A stretch of 64,000 nt of DNA, taken from Amorphoplanes friuliensis DSM 7358. Lineage in GTDB: Bacteria; Actinomycetota; Actinomycetes; Mycobacteriales; Micromonosporaceae. Positions 1-8,796 of the stretch are shown here, piece after piece. The stretch's first letter is position 1, and each line of letters opens with the position of its first letter. The notes below the pieces were generated by a model, which saw only the letters and a program-made list of their open reading frames with translations, was not told where the DNA came from and did not search any database. Where the stretch lies: assembly GCF_000494755.1 (NCBI RefSeq), contig NC_022657.1, forward strand, positions 5,742,001 to 5,806,000, read 5' to 3'. Both the position numbers and the translations under genes were made by a program.

Positions 1-1150
1 GCCGGCGTGCGGTGCGGCGCGGCTCCAGCAACTCGGCCAGGTCCGCGACGTGCAGCACGCCGACGACATCCTCCCCGGAGGTGACCACGTACTGCGCACC
101 CGGGTGGGCCTGCACCGCCCGGACCACCTGCTCGCCGCTGAGACCGAGTGCCAGCGCCGGCAGCCGGCCCAGGTCCCGCGCGACCGTGTCGACCGACACC
201 CACGGCCGCCGGTCGGCCGGCACCGCGGCCGCCCCGGCCGTGTCGACCAGCGCCACGACCCGCCCGCTCGCATCAGCCACGGCCAGCGTGTCCTTGGCCC
301 GGCCCTCTGCATCAGCGCGGCGTTGTGCCTCCGCCAGCGGCGTCCCCGACGGTACGGCGTATAGCGGGCGAGCCAGTGCGCTCAGGTCGACCAGGGGGAA
401 CCGCCGTGTCATCCGCGCCAGCCTGATCGACTGCCCGGCGCCCTGCCACAGCGTGAAGACCACCAGCAGGATGAAGATCAGGCCGAACAACGTGATGACG
501 TTCAGCCGGTACAGCGTGAAGACCGCCGCGCCGGTCAGCAGCGCGATCCCCCGCCCGGCCCAGGCCGCGGCCTCCGTGGCGCGGTTCCGGTCCTTGATCA
601 GCGCCCACAGCCCGGCCCGCAGCGCCCGCCCGCCGTCCAGCGGCAGCCCCGGCAGCACATTGAAGATCGCCACGATGACGTTGCTGGCCGCGAGCTGGAA
701 CGCGATCTCCCCCGCGACCGTCCGGTCCGGCAGCGCGAACGCGGCCGCCGTGGCCAGCCCACCGAGCGCGAACGAGACGGCCGGCCCGGCCAGCGAGACG
801 AGCGCGTCGATCCGCGGCGTGGGGGCATCGCGGTCCATCTCGGTCCAGCCACCGAGGAGCTCGAGCGTGATGCCGCGCACACCGATGCCGAACCGCTTGG
901 CCGTGACCGCGTGACCCAGCTCGTGCAACAGCACAGAGCCGAGCAGGCACACCACGAACCCGAAACCCACGGCGTACGCAAAAGGGCCCGGAAGTCCGAG
1001 CTCGGACTGCACGTAACCGCCGTAGACAACCGTGACGAGCAGCGCCAGCAGCAGCATCGAGGGGTGCAGGAACACCGGGATGCCCAGCACGTGACCGACC
1101 AGCCGGCCGGGTCGCCGGGCGGGGCGGGTCTGCCGTGCGCCTTCGTCCAC
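1..1150 (-). CDS. Site-2 protease family (M50) with CBS region, 3' end outside window
   Basis: Membrane metalloprotease of the M50/site-2 protease type, which cuts substrates inside the bilayer. Seen: a GTG start at 1150, an HELGH zinc motif at about residues 76-80 within a hydrophobic segment, and a second motif of the type NVLPGLPLDGGRAL that supplies the third zinc ligand. Several membrane segments follow, and the C-terminal part that runs off the window edge resembles a CBS-domain pair. CBS domains in this family usually sense nucleotides. The gene is divergent from the RecB-like gene at 1226, with 75 bases between. Substrate unknown. Family assignment is firm; the end is missing. Confidence 0.9.
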   Translation of the reverse strand, partial: MDEGARQTRPARRPGRLVGHVLGIPVFLHPSMLLLALLVTVVYGGYVQSELGLPGPFAYAVGFGFVVCLLGSVLLHELGHAVTAKRFGIGVRGITLELLGGWTEMDRDAPTPRIDALVSLAGPAVSFALGGLATAAAFALPDRTVAGEIAFQLAASNVIVAIFNVLPGLPLDGGRALRAGLWALIKDRNRATEAAAWAGRGIALLTGAAVFTLYRLNVITLFGLIFILLVVFTLWQGAGQSIRLARMTRRFPLVDLSALARPLYAVPSGTPLAEAQRRADAEGRAKDTLAVADASGRVVALVDTAGAAAVPADRRPWVSVDTVARDLGRLPALALGLSGEQVVRAVQAHPGAQYVVTSGEDVVGVLHVADLAELLEPRRTARR

Positions 1151-1213
1151 GCGTCGATGCTACGGACCGAGCCTGAGAGCCCCGCCTCGCCGGTTTCGTC
1201 GTACCCCTCCCCT

Positions 1214-1219
1214 AGCCTT
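1214..1219 (+). promoter_or_regulatory. -10 element for a leaderless transcript (RecB-like gene)
   Basis: TAGCCT lies six bases before the ATG at 1226 and no ribosome binding site lies between. This is the spacing of an actinobacterial -10 box whose transcript begins at the start codon. Inferred from spacing only. Confidence 0.55.
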
Positions 1220-1225
1220 ACCCCC

Positions 1226-2185
1226 ATGACGGCAGAAACGGTTTTGTCCCCCTCCGCGGACCCGGCCCCCGGTCGTGTCCCCGGCCGTGACGAGCGGCCG
1301 TCCGGGCCGTCCCTGTCGCCGTCGCGCGCCGCGGACTTCAAGACCTGCCCGCTGCTGTTCCGCTTCCGGACCATCGACCGCCTGCCCGAAAAACCCACCC
1401 CCGATCAGGTACGAGGAACGCTCGTCCACGCCGTACTGGAGCGCCTCTTCGACCTGCCCGCGGCCGACCGCACCCCGGAGTCCGCAGCCGCCCTGGTCGC
1501 GCCGGAGTGGGAACGCCTCATCGAGCAGGAACCGGTGCTGGGCGGCCTCTTCGCACCGGCCGAGGACGCCCCCGACGCCCTGGTGTCGGACGAGCCGGAC
1601 CGGATCGCCGCCTTCCTGGCGGGCGCGGGCGACCTGCTGTCGGGCTACTTCGCCGTCGAGGACCCCCAGCGCCTCGAGCCGGCCGAACGCGAAAGCCTGG
1701 TCTCCACCCTGGTCGACGACGAGCTGCTGATCCGCGGCTACATCGACCGCCTGGACGTCTCCCCGGCCGGCGACCTCCGCGTCGTCGACTACAAGACCGG
1801 CGGCGCACCCCGCGAAGCCTTCGAAGGCCGCGCCCTGTTCCAGCTGAAGTTCTACGCCCTGGTCCTGTGGCGCACCCGCGGCGTCGTCCCCCGCGTCCTG
1901 CGCCTGCTCTACCTCAAGGACGCCGAGATCTGCGACTACAGCCCGGACGCCTCCGAACTCGAACGCTTCGAACGCACCCTGGTCGCGTTGTCCCAGGCCA
2001 TCGAGCGCGCGAAGGCGGAAAAGGACTTCCGCCCGAAGCCGAGCAAGCTGTGCGGCTGGTGCAGCCATCAGGCGTTCTGCCCTGAGTTCGGGGGGACGCC
2101 TCCGCCGTACCCGGAGCCGGTCGAAGTGATCGTCGGGGACGTCTCCGCCGTCGCCGAAGCCGCCGAACCCACCATCGAGCCGTAG
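1226..2185 (+). CDS. RecB-family PD-(D/E)XK nuclease with Fe-S type cysteines
   Basis: A 319-residue single-domain exonuclease of the RecB/Cas4 class (COG2887 type). Seen: an N-terminal Cys in RAADFKTCPLLF, GTLVHAVLERL, the active-site series GYIDRLDV then RVVDYKTG, a QLKFYA segment, and a C-terminal LCGWCSHQAFCP that with the first Cys would hold a 4Fe-4S cluster as in AddB/Cas4 proteins. It likely acts in DNA repair. The start was chosen because a leaderless -10 box precedes this ATG; the frame stays open upstream but that part overlaps the divergent protease gene. No helicase partner is nearby. Confidence 0.9.
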   Translation: MTAETVLSPSADPAPGRVPGRDERPSGPSLSPSRAADFKTCPLLFRFRTIDRLPEKPTPDQVRGTLVHAVLERLFDLPAADRTPESAAALVAPEWERLIEQEPVLGGLFAPAEDAPDALVSDEPDRIAAFLAGAGDLLSGYFAVEDPQRLEPAERESLVSTLVDDELLIRGYIDRLDVSPAGDLRVVDYKTGGAPREAFEGRALFQLKFYALVLWRTRGVVPRVLRLLYLKDAEICDYSPDASELERFERTLVALSQAIERAKAEKDFRPKPSKLCGWCSHQAFCPEFGGTPPPYPEPVEVIVGDVSAVAEAAEPTIEP

Positions 2186-2264
2186 GAGGCCTCGACGTCG
2201 AGAACTTCACGCACCGAGGCCGGTCAGCACCAGCGGCCGCGGGGCCAGGCGCGGTGTTCTGACC

Positions 2265-2585
2265 GGGCTTGGCGGGGCCAGGCTGGGCCGCGCCGGACTG
2301 GTCTGGGCCGCGCGGGCCGCGCCGGGCTGGGCCGGGCCGCGCTGGGCCGGGCCGCGCTGGGCTGCGCTGCGCTGGGCCCACACCGGGCTGGGCCGGGCCG
2401 CGCCGGGCCACGCCGGGCCGCGCCGGGCTGCGCTGGGCACACACCGGGCTGGGCCGGGCCGCGCCGGGCTGCGCTGCGCTGGGCCCACACCGGGCTGGGC
2501 CGGGCCGCGCCGGGCCGCGCTGCGCTGGGCTGGGCCGCGCCGGGCTGGGCTGGGCCGCGCCGGGCTGGGCTGGGCCGCGCAGGCG
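2265..2585 (+). repeat. Degenerate GGGCTGGGCCGCGCC-type repeat tract
   Basis: About 320 bases built from imperfect copies of GGGCTGGGCCGGGCCGCGC. A longer unit ending in GGGCCCACACCGGGCTGGGC recurs near 2374, 2434 and 2479. The plus strand has almost no A outside these ACAC points. The tract gives long meaningless Gly/Arg/Pro/Ala reading frames in several phases, which I treat as artefacts. Confidence 0.85.
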
Positions 2586-2820
2586 GGGGACGGCCGCCTA
2601 GCGGCGCTGCCCCCGGACCGCATGCTCGGCACGGCCGGGGTGGCCCCACGGTCGTGGTGCTTGCTCGGATGGGCCTCGCGCACAGCGCAACCGGCCGCGT
2701 GCCGCACGGTGACGAGTTCGCCGCCACCTGGGTGGACCGGACCGCCGACCGCGGGGTTCGCTGCTTGAGCCGCCACGGGCCGGGCTCGCGGACCTGAGCG
2801 GACCTCGAGACCGGAGCAGC

Positions 2821-2903
2821 GGCACCGGAGCGGTTGGCGGCCGAGCCGGCGGCACCGGAGCGGTTGGCGGCCGAGCCGGCGGCACCGGAGCGGTTGGCGG
2901 CCG
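2821..2903 (+). repeat. 30-bp direct tandem repeat, about 2.8 copies
   Basis: Two exact 30-bp copies starting GGCACCGGAGCGGTTGGCGG at 2821 and 2851 are followed by a partial third at 2881. The array ends about 80 bases before the response-regulator start. Role unknown. Confidence 0.9.
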
Positions 2904-2984
2904 GGTGGGTTGCGGGGATCGGTGGGGGTTCGGGATCGCCTAGTGTTTGCGGGGCCTGGTCGGGCTGCGCGGGAGGCACAGGGG

Positions 2985-3695
2985 ATGACGGCACGGGACC
3001 GAACGGCGGCTGGTGCCGCGGCGGGCGCTCGGCCGGTGCGGGTGCTGCTGGCCGACGATCAGCCGATGCTGCGGTCCGGGCTGCGCATGGCGTTGAGCGG
3101 GGCCGACGGGCTCAGCGTCGTGGGTGAGGCCGGCGACGGGGTCGAGGCCGTGGACCTGGCCCGAAGGCTGCTGCCTGATGTGGTTGTGATGGACGTTCGG
3201 CTGCCCCGGCTCGACGGGCTCGGGGCCACGCGGGCCATCACCGCTTCGGGGTTGCCGGTTCGGGTGCTGATTCTGACCGCCTTCGACACCGATGAGCATG
3301 TGCTTGCCGCGGTGGGGGCGGGAGCGGCCGGATATCTCTGCAAGGACGTGCCGCCCGCGGAGCTCGTGTCCGCCATCCGGGTGGTGGCCGGCGGTGGCTC
3401 GGTGGTGGCCCCGCTCATTCTGGCGCGGCTGCTGGTCCGGCTGGCCGAGGTGCTGCCCGCGCCCTCCACCGAGCCGGTCGCGGCCGTGCTCGACGTGCTG
3501 ACCGAGCGCGAACGTGAGGTTTTCCTCCATGTCGCGAAGGGACACTCCAACGCTGAGATCGCGCGGGCTCTGACCGTCAGCGAAACGACGGTGAAGACCC
3601 ACGTCGGTCACATGCTCACCAAGCTCGGCCTCCGCGACCGTGTCCAGGCGGTCGTCTTCGCCTACGAGACCGGCCTGATCCACCCTGGCGCCTGA
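2985..3695 (+). CDS. LuxR/NarL-family response regulator (orphan)
   Basis: A 236-residue DNA-binding response regulator. Seen: a receiver domain with the acidic pair in LLADDQ, phospho-acceptor Asp at about residue 70 (VVVMDVRLP), and the conserved Lys in YLCKDV. A C-terminal LuxR helix-turn-helix follows, containing LTEREREVFLHVAKGHSNAE and VSETTVKTHV. The ATG at 2985 was preferred over an upstream in-frame ATG at 2910, which would add 25 Arg/Gly-rich residues before the domain. No histidine kinase lies beside it, so its partner must be elsewhere. Confidence 0.9.
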   Translation: MTARDRTAAGAAAGARPVRVLLADDQPMLRSGLRMALSGADGLSVVGEAGDGVEAVDLARRLLPDVVVMDVRLPRLDGLGATRAITASGLPVRVLILTAFDTDEHVLAAVGAGAAGYLCKDVPPAELVSAIRVVAGGGSVVAPLILARLLVRLAEVLPAPSTEPVAAVLDVLTEREREVFLHVAKGHSNAEIARALTVSETTVKTHVGHMLTKLGLRDRVQAVVFAYETGLIHPGA

Positions 3696-3857
3696 GACCG
3701 ACCGGCCACGGGAACGGACGGCGAGACGGCACAACGGCCATCCCAGCCCAGCCCGGACCGAAAAAAATCGTCAGCACGGACACAGCAGAACCATGACCAC
3801 CCGGCCGGACGGACACGGGCTGGGGACCGGCGACGAGGCAGGACCGCGGCGTGCCCA

Positions 3858-3886
3858 GCCCTCACCGGGGAGAAGCGGGTGAGGGC
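3858..3886. terminator. Hairpin between convergent genes
   Basis: Arms GCCCTCACC (3858-3866) and GGTGAGGGC (3878-3886) flank an 11-base loop, between the response regulator and the convergent DUF4097 gene. It has no T-tract, as is common in actinobacteria. Confidence 0.5.
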
Positions 3887-3901
3887 CGACGGGCCAGGAC
3901 G

Positions 3902-4693
3902 TCAGAGGGCGGGGGCGTCGGCGTGGACGCGATGGATGGTGATGTCGCCGCTGGCGGTTCGGACGACGAGTTCGAGGGTCGCCTGGTTTTCCGCCGGAGG
4001 GCCTGACGGGGTCATCGACAGGTTGTTCACCGTGGAGCCGGAGGCCGTACTCACGTCCAGCCAGACCCCCGTGCCCGCGGCGACGCCGACCGAGACGTCG
4101 CCGGAGGCCGTCTTCAAGCGGACGCGGCCGCGGCGGGTGAGGCCCACCTCGACGTCGCCCGATGCTGTTTCGGCGTGGACCGACGCTGCGGCTGCGCGGA
4201 TCATGATGTCACCGCTGGCGGTGTTGGCGGTGACGTCACCGGTGACGTCACCGGCTTCCAGGTCGCCCGACTGGCTGCCGAGCCGGACGGAGCTGCCCGC
4301 CTGGCCGACGCGGAGGTCGCCGCTTTCCGTCTTGAGGTTGATGTCGCCGTCGGCGTGCTGGACCTCGGCGTCGGCGGACTGGAGCGCCGCGTAAACCGTG
4401 TTGTAGCGGCCGGCGGCGCGCAGGTCGGCCGTCTCCGATTTCACCGAGAGAGAGCTGCCTTCGGGCACGCGGACGATCACGCGGGCCTTGGGGGTGCGGC
4501 GCCACTGCCAGAGGGCTGATTCGGGGGCGTGGACGGCGAGGGTGTCGCCGTCCAGGCGGACGGTGAAGGTGTCGGGGTCCGCGTCGGCGATGTCGACCTG
4601 GACGGTGTCGCGCTGCTCGGCGATGACGTCGGCCGTGCCGCGCTGGAGGCGCAGGGAGACGGATACGGGGGTGGCGTGGTCGAACTCGAACAT
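3902..4693 (-). CDS. DUF4097 family beta-strand repeat protein
   Basis: A 263-residue protein made of short beta-strand repeats of the form TASGDV/TESGDL, repeated about eight times from residue 85 to the end. This is typical of DUF4097, a predicted beta-helix or adhesin-like fold of unknown function. No signal peptide or membrane segment is seen. The start is preceded by GAGGA at a good distance. It is the second gene of a two-gene unit with the RHH protein upstream (24-base gap), so it is likely controlled by that regulator. Confidence 0.88.
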   Translation of the reverse strand: MFEFDHATPVSVSLRLQRGTADVIAEQRDTVQVDIADADPDTFTVRLDGDTLAVHAPESALWQWRRTPKARVIVRVPEGSSLSVKSETADLRAAGRYNTVYAALQSADAEVQHADGDINLKTESGDLRVGQAGSSVRLGSQSGDLEAGDVTGDVTANTASGDIMIRAAAASVHAETASGDVEVGLTRRGRVRLKTASGDVSVGVAAGTGVWLDVSTASGSTVNNLSMTPSGPPAENQATLELVVRTASGDITIHRVHADAPAL

Positions 4694-4717
4694 GGTCGGT
4701 CCTCTCGAAAAACTTGG

Positions 4718-5209
4718 TCAGGCCTGGGCGAAGCCGGTGATGCGTTTGCCGGATCGGCTGCCGCGGGTCACCTGGCCCTCGGTGGCGGGGCGGGTGGCCG
4801 CGGAGGAGACGGCCCGGACGAGCCAGGCGTTGACGGAGATGCCCTCGGCCGCGGCGGCCTGTTCGACGTGGGTCTTGAGGCTTTCGGGCATGCGCAGGGT
4901 CAGGCGGGCGAGGTCACCGCCGTCGGCGGGCGCCGCAGTCGGGGGTGCGATCGGGTCGGGGCCGGGTTCGGTGTGGCTGACGACCAGGTCCGCCTCGCGG
5001 CCGCGGAGGCGGACGTCGACCACCGGGCCGTTCAGGCGGGTGGTGATCTCGGCGGTGGCGTCGGAGAGGGCCTGGAGCAGGGCGAGCCGGGCCGAGGGTT
5101 CGATGGCGTGCCCGAGCAGTTCGGCCGCGCGGACCGTTTCGGGGCCGCCCGGTGCGGCTGCGGCGGAGAGGTCCGCTCGCAGCGATTCGAGGTACGGGGT
5201 CAGGTCCAT
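4718..5209 (-). CDS. HicB/RHH-type DNA-binding protein
   Basis: 163 residues. The C-terminal part, about residues 98-140, has the ribbon-helix-helix pattern LARLTLRMPESLKTHVEQAA followed by GISVNAWLVRAV, as in HicB/Arc-type regulators. The N-terminal 95 residues are not recognised. Many annotations call this type a HicB-family antitoxin, but no HicA toxin lies beside it; the partner is a DUF4097 gene. The start codon overlaps one copy of a doubled TGACGTCA palindrome, which suggests autorepression. The RHH call is sound; the biological role is not known. Confidence 0.82.
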   Translation of the reverse strand: MDLTPYLESLRADLSAAAAPGGPETVRAAELLGHAIEPSARLALLQALSDATAEITTRLNGPVVDVRLRGREADLVVSHTEPGPDPIAPPTAAPADGGDLARLTLRMPESLKTHVEQAAAAEGISVNAWLVRAVSSAATRPATEGQVTRGSRSGKRITGFAQA

Positions 5210-5227
5210 GACGTCATAGTGACGTCA
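5209..5227 (-). promoter_or_regulatory. Twin TGACGTCA operator over the RHH gene start
   Basis: Two perfect 8-bp palindromes TGACGTCA (5209-5216 and 5220-5227) are spaced 11 bases centre to centre, and the first overlaps the ATG of the RHH gene. A related GACGTCA lies at about 5255. RHH dimers typically bind adjacent short palindromes one helical turn apart, so this is the likely self-operator. Confidence 0.65.
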
Positions 5228-5433
5228 TATACGACGCCAGTCAACCGTCATGGCGACGTCAGGCGGGGAATCAGGGTCAACCCTGAGAGCGCGCTGGAGG
5301 AATCCCCGAGCAAATCTCCGCGTCACGCTCCCCCTGCGGGCGGACGCCTCGGCCTGCTCACGACGGAAAACTGAGCGGGCCGGCCGGGCGAACAGGCCCG
5401 GCCGGTCCACACGGGACACCACCAGGGGGAAAA

Positions 5434-6201
5434 GTGACGACGACGACGGCGGGCGAGCCGGTGGCCGCGCGGGCGAGCGAGGTCTGGAAGGTCTACGGCA
5501 CCGGGGAGGCTCGGGTCGTCGCGTTGCGCGGGGTGAGCGCCCAGTTCGAGCGGGGCAGATTCACGGCGATCATGGGTCCGTCGGGCAGTGGGAAGTCGAC
5601 GCTGATGCACTGCCTGGCCGGTCTGGACACGGTGGACCGGGGGCAGGTGCACGTCGGCGGGACGGAGATCACCAAGCTGGGCGACAAGGCGCTCACGCGG
5701 CTGCGGCGTGACCGGGTCGGTTTCATCTTCCAGCAGTTCAACCTGCTGCCGACGCTGAGCGCGCAGGAGAACATCCGGCTGCCGCTGGACATCGCCGGGC
5801 GCAAGCCCGACCCGCAGTGGTGGGACGTCGTCATCGACACCGTGGGGCTGCGCGACCGGCTGAGCCACCGGCCCAGTCAGCTCTCGGGTGGCCAGCAGCA
5901 GCGGGTGGCGTGCGCCCGGGCGCTCGTCGGGCGGCCGGACGTCATCTTCGCCGACGAGCCGACGGGCAACCTCGACTCGCGGTCCGGGGCCGAGGTGCTC
6001 TCGTTCCTGCGGGCCAGTGTCCGCGAGCACGGGCAGACCATCGTCATGGTCACGCACGACCCGGTGGCGGCCAGCTACGCCGACCGGGTGGTCTTCCTGG
6101 CCGACGGGGAGATCGTCGACGAGCTGCTCGAGCCGACCCCCGAGACGGTGCTGGACATGATGAAGCGCCTGGACACCCACGCCGAACCGGTGATGCTCTG
6201 A
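5434..6201 (+). CDS. ABC transporter ATP-binding protein (MacB/LolD type)
   Basis: A 255-residue ATPase of an FtsX/MacB-type ABC system. Seen: Walker A GPSGSGKST, Q-loop FIFQQFNLLPTLS, signature LSGGQQQRVACARAL, Walker B VIFADEPTGNLDS, and switch His in VMVTHDPVAA. The start is GTG, with AGGGGG a few bases upstream. Its stop overlaps the permease start by one base (TGATG), so the two are translationally coupled. The partners probably act in mechanotransmission or export across the membrane; the substrate cannot be told from sequence. Confidence 0.95.
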   Translation: MTTTTAGEPVAARASEVWKVYGTGEARVVALRGVSAQFERGRFTAIMGPSGSGKSTLMHCLAGLDTVDRGQVHVGGTEITKLGDKALTRLRRDRVGFIFQQFNLLPTLSAQENIRLPLDIAGRKPDPQWWDVVIDTVGLRDRLSHRPSQLSGGQQQRVACARALVGRPDVIFADEPTGNLDSRSGAEVLSFLRASVREHGQTIVMVTHDPVAASYADRVVFLADGEIVDELLEPTPETVLDMMKRLDTHAEPVML

Positions 6202-8753
6202 TGCTGCGCGCGACCCTGAAGAGCCTGCTGGCGCGCAAGCTGCGGCTCATCCTGTCCGGGCTGGCGGTGGTGCTCGGCGTCATGTTCGTGGCCGGGGCGT
6301 TTGTCGTCACCGACACGTTGAGCCGGTCATTCGACTCGGTGTTCGCGAGCGCGTACTCGACCACGGACGTCGGTGTCAGCGCCAAGCCGAAGATCGAGGT
6401 GGCCGAGTTCGAGGGTGAACAGGTCACCACGCCGCTCGCCGCGTCCGTTGTCGGGCAGGTCAAGGGCGTACCGGGGGTGGAGAAGGCGACCGGGCTGGTC
6501 GAGGCCGACGGGGCCCGGGTGATCGGCAGTGACGGCAAGGTGCTCACCTCGATGGGGCCGCCGCGGCTCGGTGTCGCCTGGACCGGCATGGACAGCCTGA
6601 CCGAGGTGCGTGAGGGCCGCGGCCCGGCTGCCGCGGACGAGATCGCCGTCAACGCGGCCGTCGCGAAGGCCGCCGGCATCAAGGTCGGCGACCGCGTCGG
6701 TGTGCTGACGCTGGAGCCCAAGAAGGAGTTCACACTCGTCGGGGTCTACGGCTACACCGGCAACAGGGACAGTCTCGGCGGCGTCCAGGAGGTCGCCTTC
6801 ACCGAGCCCGTCGCGCAGAAGCTGATGCTCGGTGAGACCGGTGTCTACAGCTCGATCCGGGTGCAGGCGGCCGACGGTGTGACGCCGGCGGCGCTGCGGG
6901 ACCGGATCGCCTCGACTGTCGGCGCCGGCTTCGACACCAAGACGGGTGATCAGCTCGCCGAGGACAGTGCCGCCGGGCTGCAGGAGGGGCTGAGCTTCTT
7001 CAACAACATCCTGCTGGGATTTGCCGGTGTGGCGCTGTTCGTGGGCATCTTCCTGATCCTCAACACCTTCTCGATCATCATCGCGCAGCGGACACGGGAA
7101 CTCGCGATGATGCGAGCGCTGGGGGCCAGCCGCCGGCAGGTCATCGCGTCCGTGCTGGTCGAGGCCGTCGTGATCGGACTACTCGCCGCCACGCTCGGAC
7201 TCGCCGCGGGTGTGGGAGTGGGCGCCGGGCTGGCGTATCTGTTCGGGACGCTGGGTGGTGGTGGTCTGGAACTCGCGCCGATCGGTGTGCCGCTCGCGGC
7301 CGTCATCAGCTCGTACGCCGTCGGTGTGGTGGTGACCGTGCTCGCCGCGGTCCTGCCGGCGCTGCGGGCGTCGCGGATCGCGCCGATCGCGGCCATGCAG
7401 GACGTCGCAACCCCGGACCGGCCGTTGACGCGGATCACCGTCGCCGGTGGCGTCGTCACGGCCGCCGGGGCCGCGGCACTGGGCGTCGGCCTCTTCGGCG
7501 ACGCCGGGGACGCCACGCTGTGGACGATCCTGGGTGGGGTGCTGGTGTCGTTCATCGGCATCGCGCTGCTCACACCGCTGATCAGCAAGCCCGTCGTGTC
7601 GGGGATCGGCCGGCTCTTCTCGTGGTCGCTGCCGGGTCGGCTGGGCCGGCTCAACTCGGGCCGCAACCCGCGCCGCACCGCGATCACCGCCGCCGCGCTC
7701 ATGGTCGGCATCGCGCTGGTCACCGGGGTCACCGTGGTGATGGACTCGGCCAAGAAGAGCCTCAAGGCCGAGGCCGCCAGCGTCCTCAAGGCCGAGGTGA
7801 TCATCAGCGGGGACCAGAACGGCCCGCGGCCGCCGACCTACGACCCGGCCGTCGTGGGCCGGGCCGCGGCGATCCCGGGGGTACGCGCAGCCGCCGGCCT
7901 CTGGAACGACCAGGTCCTGATCAACGGCGAGAAGCACTGGGTCGACGCGACCGACGACCTGGCCGCGCTGACCGAGACGTACGGGGCGACCGCCGCGAGT
8001 GGCACCCTGGCGACACTGAAGGACGACCAGATCGCGGTCAGCGTGCCCGAGGCCACCACGTACGGCTGGCAGGTCGGCACCAAGGTCAAGATCCAGCCGT
8101 CCCGCGGTGATCCCCGCGACTACACGATCGTGGCCACGTACGCCGAGGACACGCTGCCCGGCAGCTACCTGCTGCCGCTCGCGACGACCAGGGACTTCGG
8201 CGTCACGCAGCCGGTGATCGGCTTTGTCCGGCTGGACGACGGCGCGTCACTGGCCCAGGTGCTGCCGCAGGTCAAGGCGCTGCTGGCGGACAGCCCGGAG
8301 GTGTCCGCCCAGGATGCGACGGCCTTCATCGACCAGCAGGCCGCCAGCCTGGACATGGTCATCACGATGATCCAGATCCTGCTGGCGCTGGCGATCCTGA
8401 TCGCTGTCCTCGGCGTCATCAACACTCTGGCGCTGTCGGTGCTGGAGCGGACCCGCGAGCTGGGACTGCTGCGTGCGGTCGGCCTGGGCCGCGCCCAGAC
8501 GATGCGCATGGTGACGGTCGAGGCCGTGGTCATCTCGGTCTTCGGCGCGCTGCTCGGTGTGGTCGTCGGCGCCGGGCTCGGCACGGCGGTGACCCGGGCG
8601 CTGGAGAGCGACGGCATCACCGAACTGGTGCTGCCGTGGGCCCGGATGGGCACCTACCTGGTGCTCGCGGCCGTGGTCGGGGTGATCGCGGCGGTCCTGC
8701 CGGCGATCCGCGCCGCCCGGCTCAACGTCCTGGGCGCGATCGCCCACGACTGA
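6201..8753 (+). CDS. FtsX-family ABC transporter permease
   Basis: An 850-residue permease with two FtsX-type halves. Seen: an N-terminal membrane anchor at about residues 14-38, an extracytoplasmic MacB-like domain to about 250, a membrane bundle starting near residue 265 with the FtsX motif TRELAMMRALGASRRQV, and a second extracytoplasmic domain. A last bundle starts near residue 717, with TRELGLLRAVGLGRAQ. Duplicated ten-helix permeases of this kind pair with LolD/MacB-like ATPases. Translation is coupled to the ATPase gene. A strong hairpin follows the stop. Confidence 0.95.
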   Translation: MLRATLKSLLARKLRLILSGLAVVLGVMFVAGAFVVTDTLSRSFDSVFASAYSTTDVGVSAKPKIEVAEFEGEQVTTPLAASVVGQVKGVPGVEKATGLVEADGARVIGSDGKVLTSMGPPRLGVAWTGMDSLTEVREGRGPAAADEIAVNAAVAKAAGIKVGDRVGVLTLEPKKEFTLVGVYGYTGNRDSLGGVQEVAFTEPVAQKLMLGETGVYSSIRVQAADGVTPAALRDRIASTVGAGFDTKTGDQLAEDSAAGLQEGLSFFNNILLGFAGVALFVGIFLILNTFSIIIAQRTRELAMMRALGASRRQVIASVLVEAVVIGLLAATLGLAAGVGVGAGLAYLFGTLGGGGLELAPIGVPLAAVISSYAVGVVVTVLAAVLPALRASRIAPIAAMQDVATPDRPLTRITVAGGVVTAAGAAALGVGLFGDAGDATLWTILGGVLVSFIGIALLTPLISKPVVSGIGRLFSWSLPGRLGRLNSGRNPRRTAITAAALMVGIALVTGVTVVMDSAKKSLKAEAASVLKAEVIISGDQNGPRPPTYDPAVVGRAAAIPGVRAAAGLWNDQVLINGEKHWVDATDDLAALTETYGATAASGTLATLKDDQIAVSVPEATTYGWQVGTKVKIQPSRGDPRDYTIVATYAEDTLPGSYLLPLATTRDFGVTQPVIGFVRLDDGASLAQVLPQVKALLADSPEVSAQDATAFIDQQAASLDMVITMIQILLALAILIAVLGVINTLALSVLERTRELGLLRAVGLGRAQTMRMVTVEAVVISVFGALLGVVVGAGLGTAVTRALESDGITELVLPWARMGTYLVLAAVVGVIAAVLPAIRAARLNVLGAIAHD

Positions 8754-8761
8754 CCCCGGAA

Positions 8762-8791
8762 CGCGCCGGCTCCCGAACGGGAGCCGGCGCG
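8762..8791. terminator. Bidirectional terminator hairpin
   Basis: A 14-bp perfect GC-rich stem (CGCGCCGGCTCCCG and its complement) with a two-base loop sits between the permease stop (8753) and the convergent HAD gene stop (8797). Confidence 0.8.
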
Positions 8792-8796
8792 GACGG

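Larger units (their letters stand above)
2186..2984. other. 799-bp gene-free stretch filled with repeats
   Basis: No convincing gene is seen. The left half is a long G/C/T-rich repetitive tract and the right end carries a 30-bp tandem repeat, both listed separately. The 230 bases between them (about 2590-2820) have no codon-bias signature that points to a gene. The promoter of the response regulator at 2985 should lie near the right end, but no clear -10 box was found. Confidence 0.6.

Noticed and set aside
911..1225. 105-residue N-terminal extension of the RecB-like nuclease
   Set aside because: It overlaps the divergent site-2 protease gene and lacks family similarity. A leaderless -10 box marks ATG 1226.
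2269..2601. Gly/Arg/Pro-rich open frames in the GGGCTGGGCC tract
   Set aside because: Products of low-complexity DNA that are open in several phases, without start signals or family matches.
4230..4253. GTGACGTCACCGGTGACGTCAC inside the DUF4097 gene as another RHH operator
   Set aside because: It encodes the repeated Gly-Asp-Val-Thr of the beta repeats, so repetition is expected from the protein.
4718..5209. HicAB toxin-antitoxin module
   Set aside because: No HicA-type small RNA-binding toxin is beside the RHH gene on either side.
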